64,000 nucleotides of DNA from Alistipes sp. (lineage in GTDB: Bacteria; Bacteroidota; Bacteroidia; Bacteroidales; Rikenellaceae): NCBI GenBank assembly GCA_017555695.1, contig JAFZFX010000036.1, positions 62,001 to 126,000 of the forward strand, written 5' to 3'. Positions 1-8,157 of the stretch are shown here, one piece after another; the first letter of the stretch is position 1, and every line of letters starts with the position of its first letter. The notes below the pieces were generated by a model. It made no database searches, was not told the origin of the DNA, and saw only the letters and a program-made list of their open reading frames with translations. Made by a program: the position numbers and the translations under genes.

Positions 1-1274
1 CGATTTCAGGTTCTGACTTCGTTGAGATGTTCGTAGGCGTTGGTGCGTCGCGCGTGCGTGACCTCTTTGAGCAGGCCAAGCAGAAGGCTCCCTGCATCGT
101 CTTCATTGACGAGATTGATGCCATCGGCCGTGCCCGTGGTAAGAATGCAGGCTTTTCAGGCAACGACGAGCGCGAGAATACGCTCAATCAGTTGCTGACC
201 GAGATGGATGGTTTCCAGACAAACGCTGGTGTTATTGTTCTGGCCGCCACCAACCGTGTAGATATCCTGGATAAGGCGTTGATGCGTGCTGGACGATTCG
301 ACCGTCAGATTGATGTTGGTCTGCCGGATGTGAAGGAGCGTGAGGCTATCTTCAATGTACACTTGCGCAACATCAAACTCGCAGATAACATTGACCGCAC
401 ATTCCTGGCGAAGCAGACTCCTGGCTTCTCGGGTGCGGATATCGCCAATGTATGTAATGAGGCTGCTCTGATTGCGGCCCGAAAGGATAAGAAGAGTGTC
501 ACTCGCGAGGACTTCATCGCCGCCGTCGATCGTATAGTGGGTGGTCTGGAGAAGCGTAACAAGAGCATGACACAGGCCGAGCGCAGAGCAACGGCCATTC
601 ACGAGGCTGGTCACGCCATCACAATGTGGATGCTACCCGAGTGCGACCCCGTGTTGAAGGTTACTATCATCCCCCGCGGTAACAGCCTCGGTGCTACTTG
701 GGCAATACCTGACGAGGAGCGTGTGCATGTAACCGATGTTACCTACTCGGAGCGTCTGGCGGGATTGCTCGGTGGCCGCATCGCCGAGGAGGTAAACTAC
801 GGCACATTGGGCGCAGGAGCATTGAGCGACCTGGAGCGCGCAACAAAGATAACCTACGCTATGGTGACTTGGTACGGCATGAGCAAAAAGGTTGGCCCGA
901 TAAGCTACTACGACTCAACTGGCTCACGCGACACATTCACCAAGCCCTTCAGCGAGCAGACAGCCATCACTATCGACGATGAGGTACGCCGCATCTTGGA
1001 GGAGGCTTACGCCCGTGCCCGCGAGATTATCGAGCAGAACAACGACAAGATTAACCAGATGGCCGACCTGCTGCTTGAGAAGGAGACCATCTATGCAGAG
1101 GATATCGAGCTCTTGCTCGGCCCATCGGCCCAATCTATCCGCAAGGCCGAGAACGGTGCCGATGAGGGCAAGAACGAGAATGTAGCGCCCGCCGAGAGTA
1201 AGGGCGTAAGCATCGAACCCGAACCCGCAATGGCCCCCGCAACGGAGGACAATGCAGAAACGAAGAACGACTAA
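1..1274 (+). CDS. ftsH: FtsH, ATP-dependent membrane zinc metalloprotease (5' end missing)
   Basis: Membrane-bound AAA+ protease that extracts and degrades misfolded or regulatory proteins. The reading frame is open from base 3 to the window edge, so the N-terminal membrane segment and Walker A lie outside. Visible are Walker B (FIDEID), the second region of homology ([20 protein letters not shown]), the zinc site HEAGH at residues 192-196 counted from the codon at 27, and the downstream Asp-containing segment LSDLERAT that supplies the third ligand in this family. The C-terminus is a roughly 50-residue Ala/Glu/Pro/Asn-rich tail without family motifs, typical of a disordered extension. cdsA starts 14 bases downstream, so the two are probably cotranscribed. 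Confidence 0.97.
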   Translation, partial: ISGSDFVEMFVGVGASRVRDLFEQAKQKAPCIVFIDEIDAIGRARGKNAGFSGNDERENTLNQLLTEMDGFQTNAGVIVLAATNRVDILDKALMRAGRFDRQIDVGLPDVKEREAIFNVHLRNIKLADNIDRTFLAKQTPGFSGADIANVCNEAALIAARKDKKSVTREDFIAAVDRIVGGLEKRNKSMTQAERRATAIHEAGHAITMWMLPECDPVLKVTIIPRGNSLGATWAIPDEERVHVTDVTYSERLAGLLGGRIAEEVNYGTLGAGALSDLERATKITYAMVTWYGMSKKVGPISYYDSTGSRDTFTKPFSEQTAITIDDEVRRILEEAYARAREIIEQNNDKINQMADLLLEKETIYAEDIELLLGPSAQSIRKAENGADEGKNENVAPAESKGVSIEPEPAMAPATEDNAETKND

Positions 1275-1288
1275 CTCGACAGAAACCT

Positions 1289-2152
1289 ATGGGAAGTAAA
1301 ATGAAGAACCTGATAGTACGCGGAGTAAGTGGCGTAGTGATGCTTGCAGTATTGCTGGGCGCCATCTTGACATCGCAGTGGGGCTTTACCGCTCTGATGG
1401 CTGCCATTGCCATAGGAGGTATGTGGGAGTTCTATAATTTTGCCGAGAAGGCTGGCTACAAGCCGATGAAGGTGCTGGGTCTGTTTTTGGGCGCAGTAAT
1501 CTTTGCGATAGGTCTTGCCGCATCGCTCTTTTTCAATAAGGGTGCTGAGGGCAGTGGTGCAGTAATCCTATCGGCTGCCGTAGCGGTGCTGATGCTCATT
1601 GTACCCGTTATGGCTATCTGCGAGCTCTACCGCCGCAGCGAGACACCCATCGCCAACATCGCAACATCTGTTCTGGGCTCGTTGTATGTAGCCCTGCCGA
1701 TGGCACTGATGCTGATTATACCTCTACTGTTGGCAAACGGCAAGTGGAATCCTTGGGTGGTGTTGTTTTACATCTTCATCATCTGGGCTAACGATGTCTT
1801 CGCCTATCTGTTTGGTATCACGCTGGGTCGTCACCGACTCTTCGAGCGCATCTCTCCCAAGAAGTCGTGGGAGGGTTTCGTAGGCGGTTTATTTGGTGCA
1901 GTGGCTATGGGTTATGTAGCATCTGTCGTTCTTGACGCCAACCCCGCAATGTGGATGGGTCTGGCTATGGTGGCTGCAATCTCAGGCGTGTTTGGCGACC
2001 TGGTGGAGTCACTATTCAAGCGCTCGATTGACATCAAGGACTCGGGGAACTTCATCCCTGGTCATGGTGGCTGGCTCGACAGATTCGACGCACTGATTAT
2101 GTCGGCGCCATTCGTATTTGTATATGCAGTTATATATTCCATAATATTATAA
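1289..2152 (+). CDS. cdsA: Phosphatidate cytidylyltransferase CdsA
   Basis: Makes CDP-diacylglycerol from phosphatidate and CTP at the inner membrane, the branch point for all phospholipids. The 287-residue protein is almost entirely hydrophobic with about eight membrane segments. It ends in the family signature SLFKRSIDIKD...PGHGGWLDRFD (about residues 230-265), which holds the metal-binding Asp residues. An in-frame ATG at 1301 is an alternative start. It lies between ftsH and psd; psd acts two steps later in phosphatidylethanolamine synthesis, so the cluster pairs lipid synthesis with membrane protein quality control. It also consumes the CTP produced by the nearby pyrG product. Confidence 0.96.
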   Translation: MGSKMKNLIVRGVSGVVMLAVLLGAILTSQWGFTALMAAIAIGGMWEFYNFAEKAGYKPMKVLGLFLGAVIFAIGLAASLFFNKGAEGSGAVILSAAVAVLMLIVPVMAICELYRRSETPIANIATSVLGSLYVALPMALMLIIPLLLANGKWNPWVVLFYIFIIWANDVFAYLFGITLGRHRLFERISPKKSWEGFVGGLFGAVAMGYVASVVLDANPAMWMGLAMVAAISGVFGDLVESLFKRSIDIKDSGNFIPGHGGWLDRFDALIMSAPFVFVYAVIYSIIL

Positions 2153-2177
2153 GTGAAAACCTCAAAACTCAAAACTT

Positions 2178-2846
2178 ATGAAAATTAACAAAGAGGGATA
2201 CAGAATTATAACCATATCGGGCCTTATCTGCCTGGTATTGTGGTCGCTTATCTACTATTTCGAGAGCCTACACTCTGGCACGGGTCTGTTGCTCACATCG
2301 GCAATCATACTCATCGCCTTCTGGTTCTTCATCGTGGCCTTCTTCCGTGAGCCGCGCAGAATCAAGATTCACGACCCCGAGTTGGTATTCTCACCCTGCG
2401 ACGGCCGAGTGGTTGTTACCGAGGTTGTCGAGGAGGACGAGTATATGAAGCGTGAGATGTTGCAGATTTCGATTTTCATGTCGGTAACGAACATCCACAT
2501 GAACTGGTTGCCCGTTGCTGGTGAGGTTGAGTACTACAAGTACCACCCTGGCCGCTTCCTCATTGCTTGGCATCCTAAGTCTTCGACCGAGAACGAGCGC
2601 ACCACCACTGTCGTTAAGATGGATAACGGTAATCAGGTGCTCTTCCGTCAGGTTGCAGGTCTTATTGCACGCCGCATCGTGTCATACATCAAGGTGGGCG
2701 ACAAGGTAAATCAGAACGATGTATTCGGTTTCATCAAGTTCGGTTCGAGAATTGATGTACTCGTTCCGAAAGATAGCGAGCTTCTGGTTGAGATTGGTGA
2801 CCCTGTAGTCGGCTCACAGACTCCGTTGGTAAGATTGCGTAAATAG
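2178..2846 (+). CDS. psd: Phosphatidylserine decarboxylase, short archaeal-type
   Basis: Decarboxylates phosphatidylserine to phosphatidylethanolamine. At 222 residues it belongs to the short Psd class rather than the roughly 300-residue enterobacterial form. Two hydrophobic segments lie near the N-terminus (about residues 10-60). SPCDGRV supplies the conserved Asp, and VTNIHMNW and YHPGRFLIAWHPKSSTENER the His and Ser/Glu motifs. FGSRIDV near residue 190 contains the Gly-Ser self-cleavage site at which the pyruvoyl group forms. It begins 25 bases after cdsA, probably in the same operon. Confidence 0.95.
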   Translation: MKINKEGYRIITISGLICLVLWSLIYYFESLHSGTGLLLTSAIILIAFWFFIVAFFREPRRIKIHDPELVFSPCDGRVVVTEVVEEDEYMKREMLQISIFMSVTNIHMNWLPVAGEVEYYKYHPGRFLIAWHPKSSTENERTTTVVKMDNGNQVLFRQVAGLIARRIVSYIKVGDKVNQNDVFGFIKFGSRIDVLVPKDSELLVEIGDPVVGSQTPLVRLRK

Positions 2847-2873
2847 CATAGCAAGAAAAACAAGATAACAAAG

Positions 2874-3983
2874 ATGACCATAACACCCCAGGGCATACTG
2901 CGATTCTCGGTTGGAGCATTACTGACAGCCGCCATACTATTTTTGGTGTGGTACTTCAGTTCTGTTGTAATCTATATACTCGTCTCTGCGGTGTTGGCCA
3001 TTATGGGTCGTCCGCTGGTTAATTGGCTCACCCGTCAGCACATAGGTAAGAGGGTGATTATACCCCGTTGGATAGCGGCTACCATTACACTGGTCGTTAT
3101 TTTGGTTGTCTTTATGTCTATCTTCTCGCTCTTCATCCCGCTTGTGTTCTCGAAGATAAACGAGTTCACACACCTCGACCTCTCGCAGGTCTTGGCATCG
3201 GTAGAGGAGCCGATATCACACGCACAGCGATATCTGCAGCGCACCTTTGCGCTCCCCGAGACGCAGTTCTCACTCACCGATACACTCGCCTCGACATTGA
3301 GCGAGTTTATCAACTACAACACCATCAACAGCACATTTACTTCGATAGTAAACATCACGCTGTCTGCGCTGATTAGTATATTCTCGATTTCGTTCATCAC
3401 ATTCTTCTTCCTCAAGGAGGATGGCCTCTTCTACTCGATGGTAACAGCAATGTTCCCCGACAGATTACAGGCCAATGTGACACGCGCGCTGGACTCTATC
3501 ACCGTACTGCTATCACGCTACTTTACGGGAATACTCACCGAGAGCCTTATCCTGATGGTGATTATATCGCTGGTGATGATTCTCTTCGGTATGAAGACCG
3601 ACAACGCCCTGCTGATTGGCTTGATTATGGGCGTTATGAATGTGATACCCTATGCAGGTCCGCTGATGGGCGGTATCATCTCGGCCTTCATCGGCATCGT
3701 GACACCCATCGACGGATATACAGCAGCACATACGGTGATAATCATCTGTGTTACGCTCTTCTGCATCAAGGGCATAGATGATTTCATCCTGCAGCCCACA
3801 ATCTACTCCGAGCGTGTGAAGGCTCACCCGCTGGAGATTTTCCTCGTGATTCTCATCGCAGGATATATGGCTGGCATACTCGGTATGTTGCTCGCCATTC
3901 CGTCATACACCGTACTGCGCGTATTGGCCAAGGAGTTCTTCTCGGAGTTCTCACTCGTGCAGAAACTAACACACAACATTTAG
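2874..3983 (+). CDS. AI-2E family (PerM/TqsA-like) membrane transporter
   Basis: A 369-residue integral membrane protein of the AI-2E transporter family. N-terminal membrane pairs are followed by an amphipathic extramembrane region (about residues 85-150) and then a conserved C-terminal membrane block with the NVIPYAGPLMGG and IDDFILQPTIYS motifs typical of the family. Substrates in this family are varied (autoinducer-2 export, Na+/H+ exchange, unknown), so no specific substrate is assigned. It sits 27 bases after psd in the ftsH-cdsA-psd run. Confidence 0.88.
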   Translation: MTITPQGILRFSVGALLTAAILFLVWYFSSVVIYILVSAVLAIMGRPLVNWLTRQHIGKRVIIPRWIAATITLVVILVVFMSIFSLFIPLVFSKINEFTHLDLSQVLASVEEPISHAQRYLQRTFALPETQFSLTDTLASTLSEFINYNTINSTFTSIVNITLSALISIFSISFITFFFLKEDGLFYSMVTAMFPDRLQANVTRALDSITVLLSRYFTGILTESLILMVIISLVMILFGMKTDNALLIGLIMGVMNVIPYAGPLMGGIISAFIGIVTPIDGYTAAHTVIIICVTLFCIKGIDDFILQPTIYSERVKAHPLEIFLVILIAGYMAGILGMLLAIPSYTVLRVLAKEFFSEFSLVQKLTHNI

Positions 3984-4013
3984 TCGCAGGCCGCAGAATC
4001 AGCTCTTGAGTAT

Positions 4014-4373
4014 ATGAAAACAACCATTAAAGGCAAGGTAATTCACGGCGCAAAGTTAGGCCGACAGTTAGGTTTCCCGACGGCCAACATCGACGCCAGC
4101 CGACTCACCAGCATCGAAGATGGCGTATATGCCGCGCGACTAAAGGTAAAGGGCAACATCTACAACGCTATGGCCAACATCGGCACACGACCCTCGGTAG
4201 ATGGCAACACTCGTCTGGTGGAGGTACACCTCTTCGGTTTTCGTGGCAACCTCTACGGTCGTTATGTAAAAATCAATCTCCTACGCAAGATTCGCAACGA
4301 GCAGCGCTTCGCATCGATTGACGACCTCAAGGCCCAACTCCTAAAAGACGCTACCGACTGCAAGGGACAATAA
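4014..4373 (+). CDS. Stand-alone riboflavin kinase (RibF C-terminal domain)
   Basis: Phosphorylates riboflavin to FMN. The 119-residue protein starts almost at once with the flavokinase motif GAKLGRQLGFPTAN and continues with DGVYAARLKV, MANIGTRPSV and VEVHLF, which covers the full riboflavin kinase domain. The N-terminal nucleotidyltransferase (FAD synthetase) domain of the usual 300-residue bifunctional RibF is absent. The upstream in-frame codons run back only to the TAG stop of the preceding permease, so no longer start is possible. Either a complete RibF or a separate FAD synthetase must exist elsewhere. It is last in the operon and followed by a strong terminator. Confidence 0.85.
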   Translation: MKTTIKGKVIHGAKLGRQLGFPTANIDASRLTSIEDGVYAARLKVKGNIYNAMANIGTRPSVDGNTRLVEVHLFGFRGNLYGRYVKINLLRKIRNEQRFASIDDLKAQLLKDATDCKGQ

Positions 4374-4404
4374 AAGAGTCGCAACGAAAAAGCATAGCAA
4401 CACA

Positions 4405-4437
4405 AACGCCCCCGCAAGTAAATCTTGCGGGGGCGTT
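4405..4437. terminator. Bidirectional terminator between the riboflavin kinase gene and yidC
   Basis: A perfect 14-bp stem (4405-4418 with 4424-4437) of aacgcccccgcaag around a 5-base loop taaat lies between two convergent genes. The GC-rich stem can serve both strands. Confidence 0.88.
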
Positions 4438-4461
4438 CTATATCAACCTAACAGCTGACCT

Positions 4462-6387
4462 CTATCGGCGCTTGCCATTGGCAGCCTGCTGCTGGCGCAT
4501 CATCTCCTCCTGCTGACGCATCAACTCCTCATAGCGGAGCTGGAACTTCGACTTCTTCTTGTTCTTCTGCTTGGCAGCATTACGCTCCATCATTGCGTGA
4601 ATCTTATCATCATCAACGAATCGGCGGATAACCATCATCTGAATCATTGTGATAATCTGCGACAACAGATAGTAGTAGCACAAACCAGATGCGTAGTTAT
4701 TGAACCAGAAGAGCATCATTATCGGCATCAAATATACGGTCATAAACTTCATACCAGCCATCGGCGAAGCGGGCTGATTCTGGTAGTTGAAGTATGAGAA
4801 ACCAATCATTGCCAGGCCCATCAACAGACAGAACAAGCTCACATGGTCACCATAGAAGGGGATAGTGAACGGCAGATTGATGATGCTATCGTACGATGAC
4901 AAATCGTCGGCCCACAAGAAGGGCTGCGCACGCAACTCGATACTCACGGGGAAGAAACGGAACAGAGCCCACAACAGAGGCAACTGAATAAGCATAGGCA
5001 AGCAACCACCCATAGGATTGACACCCGCCTTCTTATAGAGGTTCATCATCGCCTGCTGCTTCTTCATTGCATCCTCCTGGTTGGGGTACTTCTCGTTCAA
5101 GGCATCCATCTCGGGCTTGATGACACGCATCTTAGCGGTTGAGAGGTAGCTCTTGTATGTGAGCGGGAAGATAAGCAACTTAACCAGAACGGTAAGAATC
5201 AGAATGATTACACCGAAGCTACCGATATACTTGCTCAAGAAGTCAAACACGGGAATTACAACCCAGCGGTTGAACCAACCTACAATCCAGCCACCCAGCG
5301 GCACGAGGCGCTCCATCGCGATCTTCTCGCCATTGGCACCAACTACATCCGAAAGGATAGCATACTTGTTAGGACCGCAGTAGAATGAGAAGTTGTACTC
5401 CGTAGTCTGTGCGTTGTAGGGCAAGCCCAAGCGAGCCGAGTAGCTCTTCACATAACCAGAGTTAGCACCCTCGGTAGTGAAGCCCATATCGGCGTAAGCG
5501 AAGTTGTTGTGAGCGATGAATGCCTCAGAGAAGAACTGCTGGCGGAAAGCCACCCAATTAACCTCCGACTGCACCTGCTTCGACTTTGAATCCTCGCTCA
5601 TACCCAAATCCTCAACCGACTCCTCATCGGGCAGGTGGTACGACAGCGTGGTGTACATATTCTCGGTCTTGAAGCTACGCTCGTTCTGATAAGTACGGTT
5701 TGCCAAATCAATGCCGAGTGTAGACTGCTGCGCCATCAGGGGCGAGAGGTTCACCAACTTGACATTGAAGTCAATCATATAGTCACGCGCGGGAGACTTC
5801 TCGTCGTAGAGAACATACTCATACTGCAAGTATGCACCCTCGGCTACCTCCAACTGCATAACCAAGCGCTGGGCATCACCCTCGCGGCGAGGACCCACGG
5901 TTGTAAATACATACTCCGAAGTATTTACGGGCAGGGTATTCAAGCCCTGCTTGATGTAGAAGGTCATATCGAACTTGGCCGACTCGGGGTCGTACAAGAC
6001 AACCTTCTCTGTGCGCTCATCCTTGGGGGCGAACTTGGTGTACTCCTCAAGAGTAACGCACTTCATCATACCACCCTGTGTGGTGAAATCCACCTTCAGG
6101 TAGTCATTCGACATCGTAATGTTCTTTACCTCGCCATTACGAGCCGCTGCGAGATAATCTCCATAGATATCCTTCTCGCGCTGCAACTCAGCCTCGGCAT
6201 CCTCTGCAGAAGCCTCTGCTACATTTGTTGTCTCCTCACTCTCTGAGGTTTGAGCCAGGGCCGACTCCTCGGTCTGCACCTGTTGCAAATATTCCTGATA
6301 CTCTGCTTGCTGCTTGGAATTGTACAACATATAGCCGATGAAAATCAGCGACATGAGTACAACTCCAATAATCGTTTTCTTATCCAT
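4462..6387 (-). CDS. yidC: YidC/Oxa1 membrane protein insertase
   Basis: Inserts and folds inner-membrane proteins, alone or with SecYEG. The 641 residues show the full bacterial layout: an N-terminal membrane helix (residues 5-20), an acidic linker, a large periplasmic beta domain (about 90-350), then the conserved insertase core with FPLTYKSYLSTAKM, LYKKAGVNPMGGCLPMLIQ and several membrane helices. The C-terminus is a basic Lys/Gln/Arg-rich tail suited to ribosome contact. It lies 20 bases downstream of pyrG and is likely cotranscribed with it. Confidence 0.97.
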   Translation of the reverse strand: MDKKTIIGVVLMSLIFIGYMLYNSKQQAEYQEYLQQVQTEESALAQTSESEETTNVAEASAEDAEAELQREKDIYGDYLAAARNGEVKNITMSNDYLKVDFTTQGGMMKCVTLEEYTKFAPKDERTEKVVLYDPESAKFDMTFYIKQGLNTLPVNTSEYVFTTVGPRREGDAQRLVMQLEVAEGAYLQYEYVLYDEKSPARDYMIDFNVKLVNLSPLMAQQSTLGIDLANRTYQNERSFKTENMYTTLSYHLPDEESVEDLGMSEDSKSKQVQSEVNWVAFRQQFFSEAFIAHNNFAYADMGFTTEGANSGYVKSYSARLGLPYNAQTTEYNFSFYCGPNKYAILSDVVGANGEKIAMERLVPLGGWIVGWFNRWVVIPVFDFLSKYIGSFGVIILILTVLVKLLIFPLTYKSYLSTAKMRVIKPEMDALNEKYPNQEDAMKKQQAMMNLYKKAGVNPMGGCLPMLIQLPLLWALFRFFPVSIELRAQPFLWADDLSSYDSIINLPFTIPFYGDHVSLFCLLMGLAMIGFSYFNYQNQPASPMAGMKFMTVYLMPIMMLFWFNNYASGLCYYYLLSQIITMIQMMVIRRFVDDDKIHAMMERNAAKQKNKKKSKFQLRYEELMRQQEEMMRQQQAANGKRR

Positions 6388-6407
6388 CTTTTGGTGTTAA
6401 TCGTTAA

Positions 6408-8054
6408 TTACTTTTCGCTTTTCTTTCCCGCCTCGCTCGCACTCTGAAACTTCAGCGCTGCATCAACAAATGCCACGAACAACGGCGCGGGAGTAGCAAC
6501 TGTACTCTTATACTCGGGGTTGTACTGAACACATACAAACCACGGGTGGTTCTTCAACTCCATTACCTCAATCAGGCCAGTCTCGGGGTTCACACCCGTA
6601 GCGACCATACCTGCAGCCTCATACTGTGACAGATATGCACCGTTGAACTCATAGCGGTGACGATGACGCTCAACTACGCTATCCTTGCCATAGGCTGCGT
6701 GAGCCTTCGAGCCGCTCTTCAGTGCGCAGGTGTAACCACCCAAACGCATTGTGCCACCCTTCTCGCTCACCTTCTTAACCTCCTCCATCAAGTCGATAAC
6801 GGGAGTCTTGCTCTTGGGCTCCAACTCGCTTGTGTAGGCATCCTTCATATCCAACACATTCTGTGCGAACTCAACAACGGCAGCCTGCATACCCAAGCCG
6901 ATACCGAAGAAGGGGATGTTGTTCTCGCGGGCGTAGCGAACAGCCGCCAACTTACCATCGAAGCCACGAACACCCGAACCAGGAGCTACGAAGATACCCG
7001 ATACGCCACCCAACTTCTCAGCAGCATTCTCGGCTGTAACCTCCTCGGCAGCAACATACACGACCTTAACCTTGCAGTGGTTTACTGCACCAGCGTGGAT
7101 AAACGACTCGTTGATTGACTTATATGCGTCGGGCAACTCGGTGTACTTACCCACCAAAGCAACCTTTACATTGTGCTTGGGGTTCTTAACCTTCTCAACG
7201 AACTCGCTCCAAGACTTCAAGTTAGGCTCCTCGCTGTCTGCGATACCCAACTTGCGCAGGATAACATCGTCCAAGTGCTGGTCGTGCATACGCAAAGGTA
7301 CCTCGTAGATTGTAGGTACATCGATTGACTCAACAACTGCATCGGGCGTAACATTACAGAACAGAGCAACCTTGCGACGAACATCCTCGGCCAGGCTCTG
7401 CTCAGCACGCAATACCAATACATCGGGCTGCACACCCTCTGACTGCAACTCCTTAACAGAGTGCTGTGTGGGCTTGGTCTTCATCTCGCAAGCTGCGGCC
7501 ATATAGGGTACCCACGCCAAGTGGATAAGCAGTGAGTTCTGGTAACCCAACTCGTTACGCAACTGACGAACTGACTCGATGTAAGGCAATGACTCGATAT
7601 CACCCACTGTACCACCAATCTCAGAGATGATTACATCATACTTCTTTGTAGCACCCAACAGCTGGATACGACGCTTGATCTCGTCTGTGATATGGGGAAT
7701 AACCTGGATTGTCTTACCGAAGAACTCACCACGGCTCTCCTTCTCGAGGATGCTGCGGTAGATCTTACCTGTTGTGACAGTATTGTTGCACGAGGTTGTG
7801 ATTGATGTAAAACGCTCGTAGTGACCCAAGTCGAGGTCACACTCTGTACCATCCTCTGTAACATAGCTCTCGCCGTGCTCGTAGGGATTGAGTCGGCCGG
7901 GCTCTGCGTTGATGTATGGGTCAAACTTCTGTACCGTCACCGAATAGCCTCTTGCTTGTAACAATCGTGCTACTGTAGCTGAAATAATACCTTTTCCTAA
8001 CGACGATGCTACACCTCCTGTCACGAAGATGTATTTTGGTTTACTGAGTTTCAT
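6408..8054 (-). CDS. pyrG: CTP synthase with a degenerate (glutaminase-dead) amidotransferase domain
   Basis: Converts UTP to CTP using ATP and a nitrogen donor. The synthetase half (residues 1-270) is intact: GGVASSLGKG P-loop, DLDLGHYERF and EIGGTVGDIES metal ligands, and the KTKPTQHSVKEL nucleotide site. The C-terminal class I glutaminase half keeps its fold and the HRHRYEFN motif but lacks catalytic residues. The nucleophile motif GICLGMQ reads GIGLGMQ (Gly386), the catalytic HPE reads NPE (Asn512, Glu514 kept), and the lid motif PGFGxRG reads PGSGVRG (Ser360 in place of Phe). I checked these codons on the reverse strand (6897-6899 and 6519-6521). Glutamine hydrolysis should be impossible, so ammonia would be the nitrogen source. 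The length of 548 residues is normal and nothing else suggests a pseudogene. Confidence 0.96.
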   Translation of the reverse strand: MKLSKPKYIFVTGGVASSLGKGIISATVARLLQARGYSVTVQKFDPYINAEPGRLNPYEHGESYVTEDGTECDLDLGHYERFTSITTSCNNTVTTGKIYRSILEKESRGEFFGKTIQVIPHITDEIKRRIQLLGATKKYDVIISEIGGTVGDIESLPYIESVRQLRNELGYQNSLLIHLAWVPYMAAACEMKTKPTQHSVKELQSEGVQPDVLVLRAEQSLAEDVRRKVALFCNVTPDAVVESIDVPTIYEVPLRMHDQHLDDVILRKLGIADSEEPNLKSWSEFVEKVKNPKHNVKVALVGKYTELPDAYKSINESFIHAGAVNHCKVKVVYVAAEEVTAENAAEKLGGVSGIFVAPGSGVRGFDGKLAAVRYARENNIPFFGIGLGMQAAVVEFAQNVLDMKDAYTSELEPKSKTPVIDLMEEVKKVSEKGGTMRLGGYTCALKSGSKAHAAYGKDSVVERHRHRYEFNGAYLSQYEAAGMVATGVNPETGLIEVMELKNHPWFVCVQYNPEYKSTVATPAPLFVAFVDAALKFQSASEAGKKSEK

Positions 8055-8157
8055 AATATCTTAACTGTTTACAAATATTAACTAACCTTATTTATTGCAA
8101 GGGTCGGATTTGCGACCGACGCCGCAAGCCCGACCAACTCGCATTTTTCTCTTCTCG

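Noticed and set aside
8072-8079. Reverse-strand AATATTTG as a pyrG promoter
   Set aside because: One mismatch to the consensus, no -33 box and AT-rich surroundings; too weak to list as a feature.
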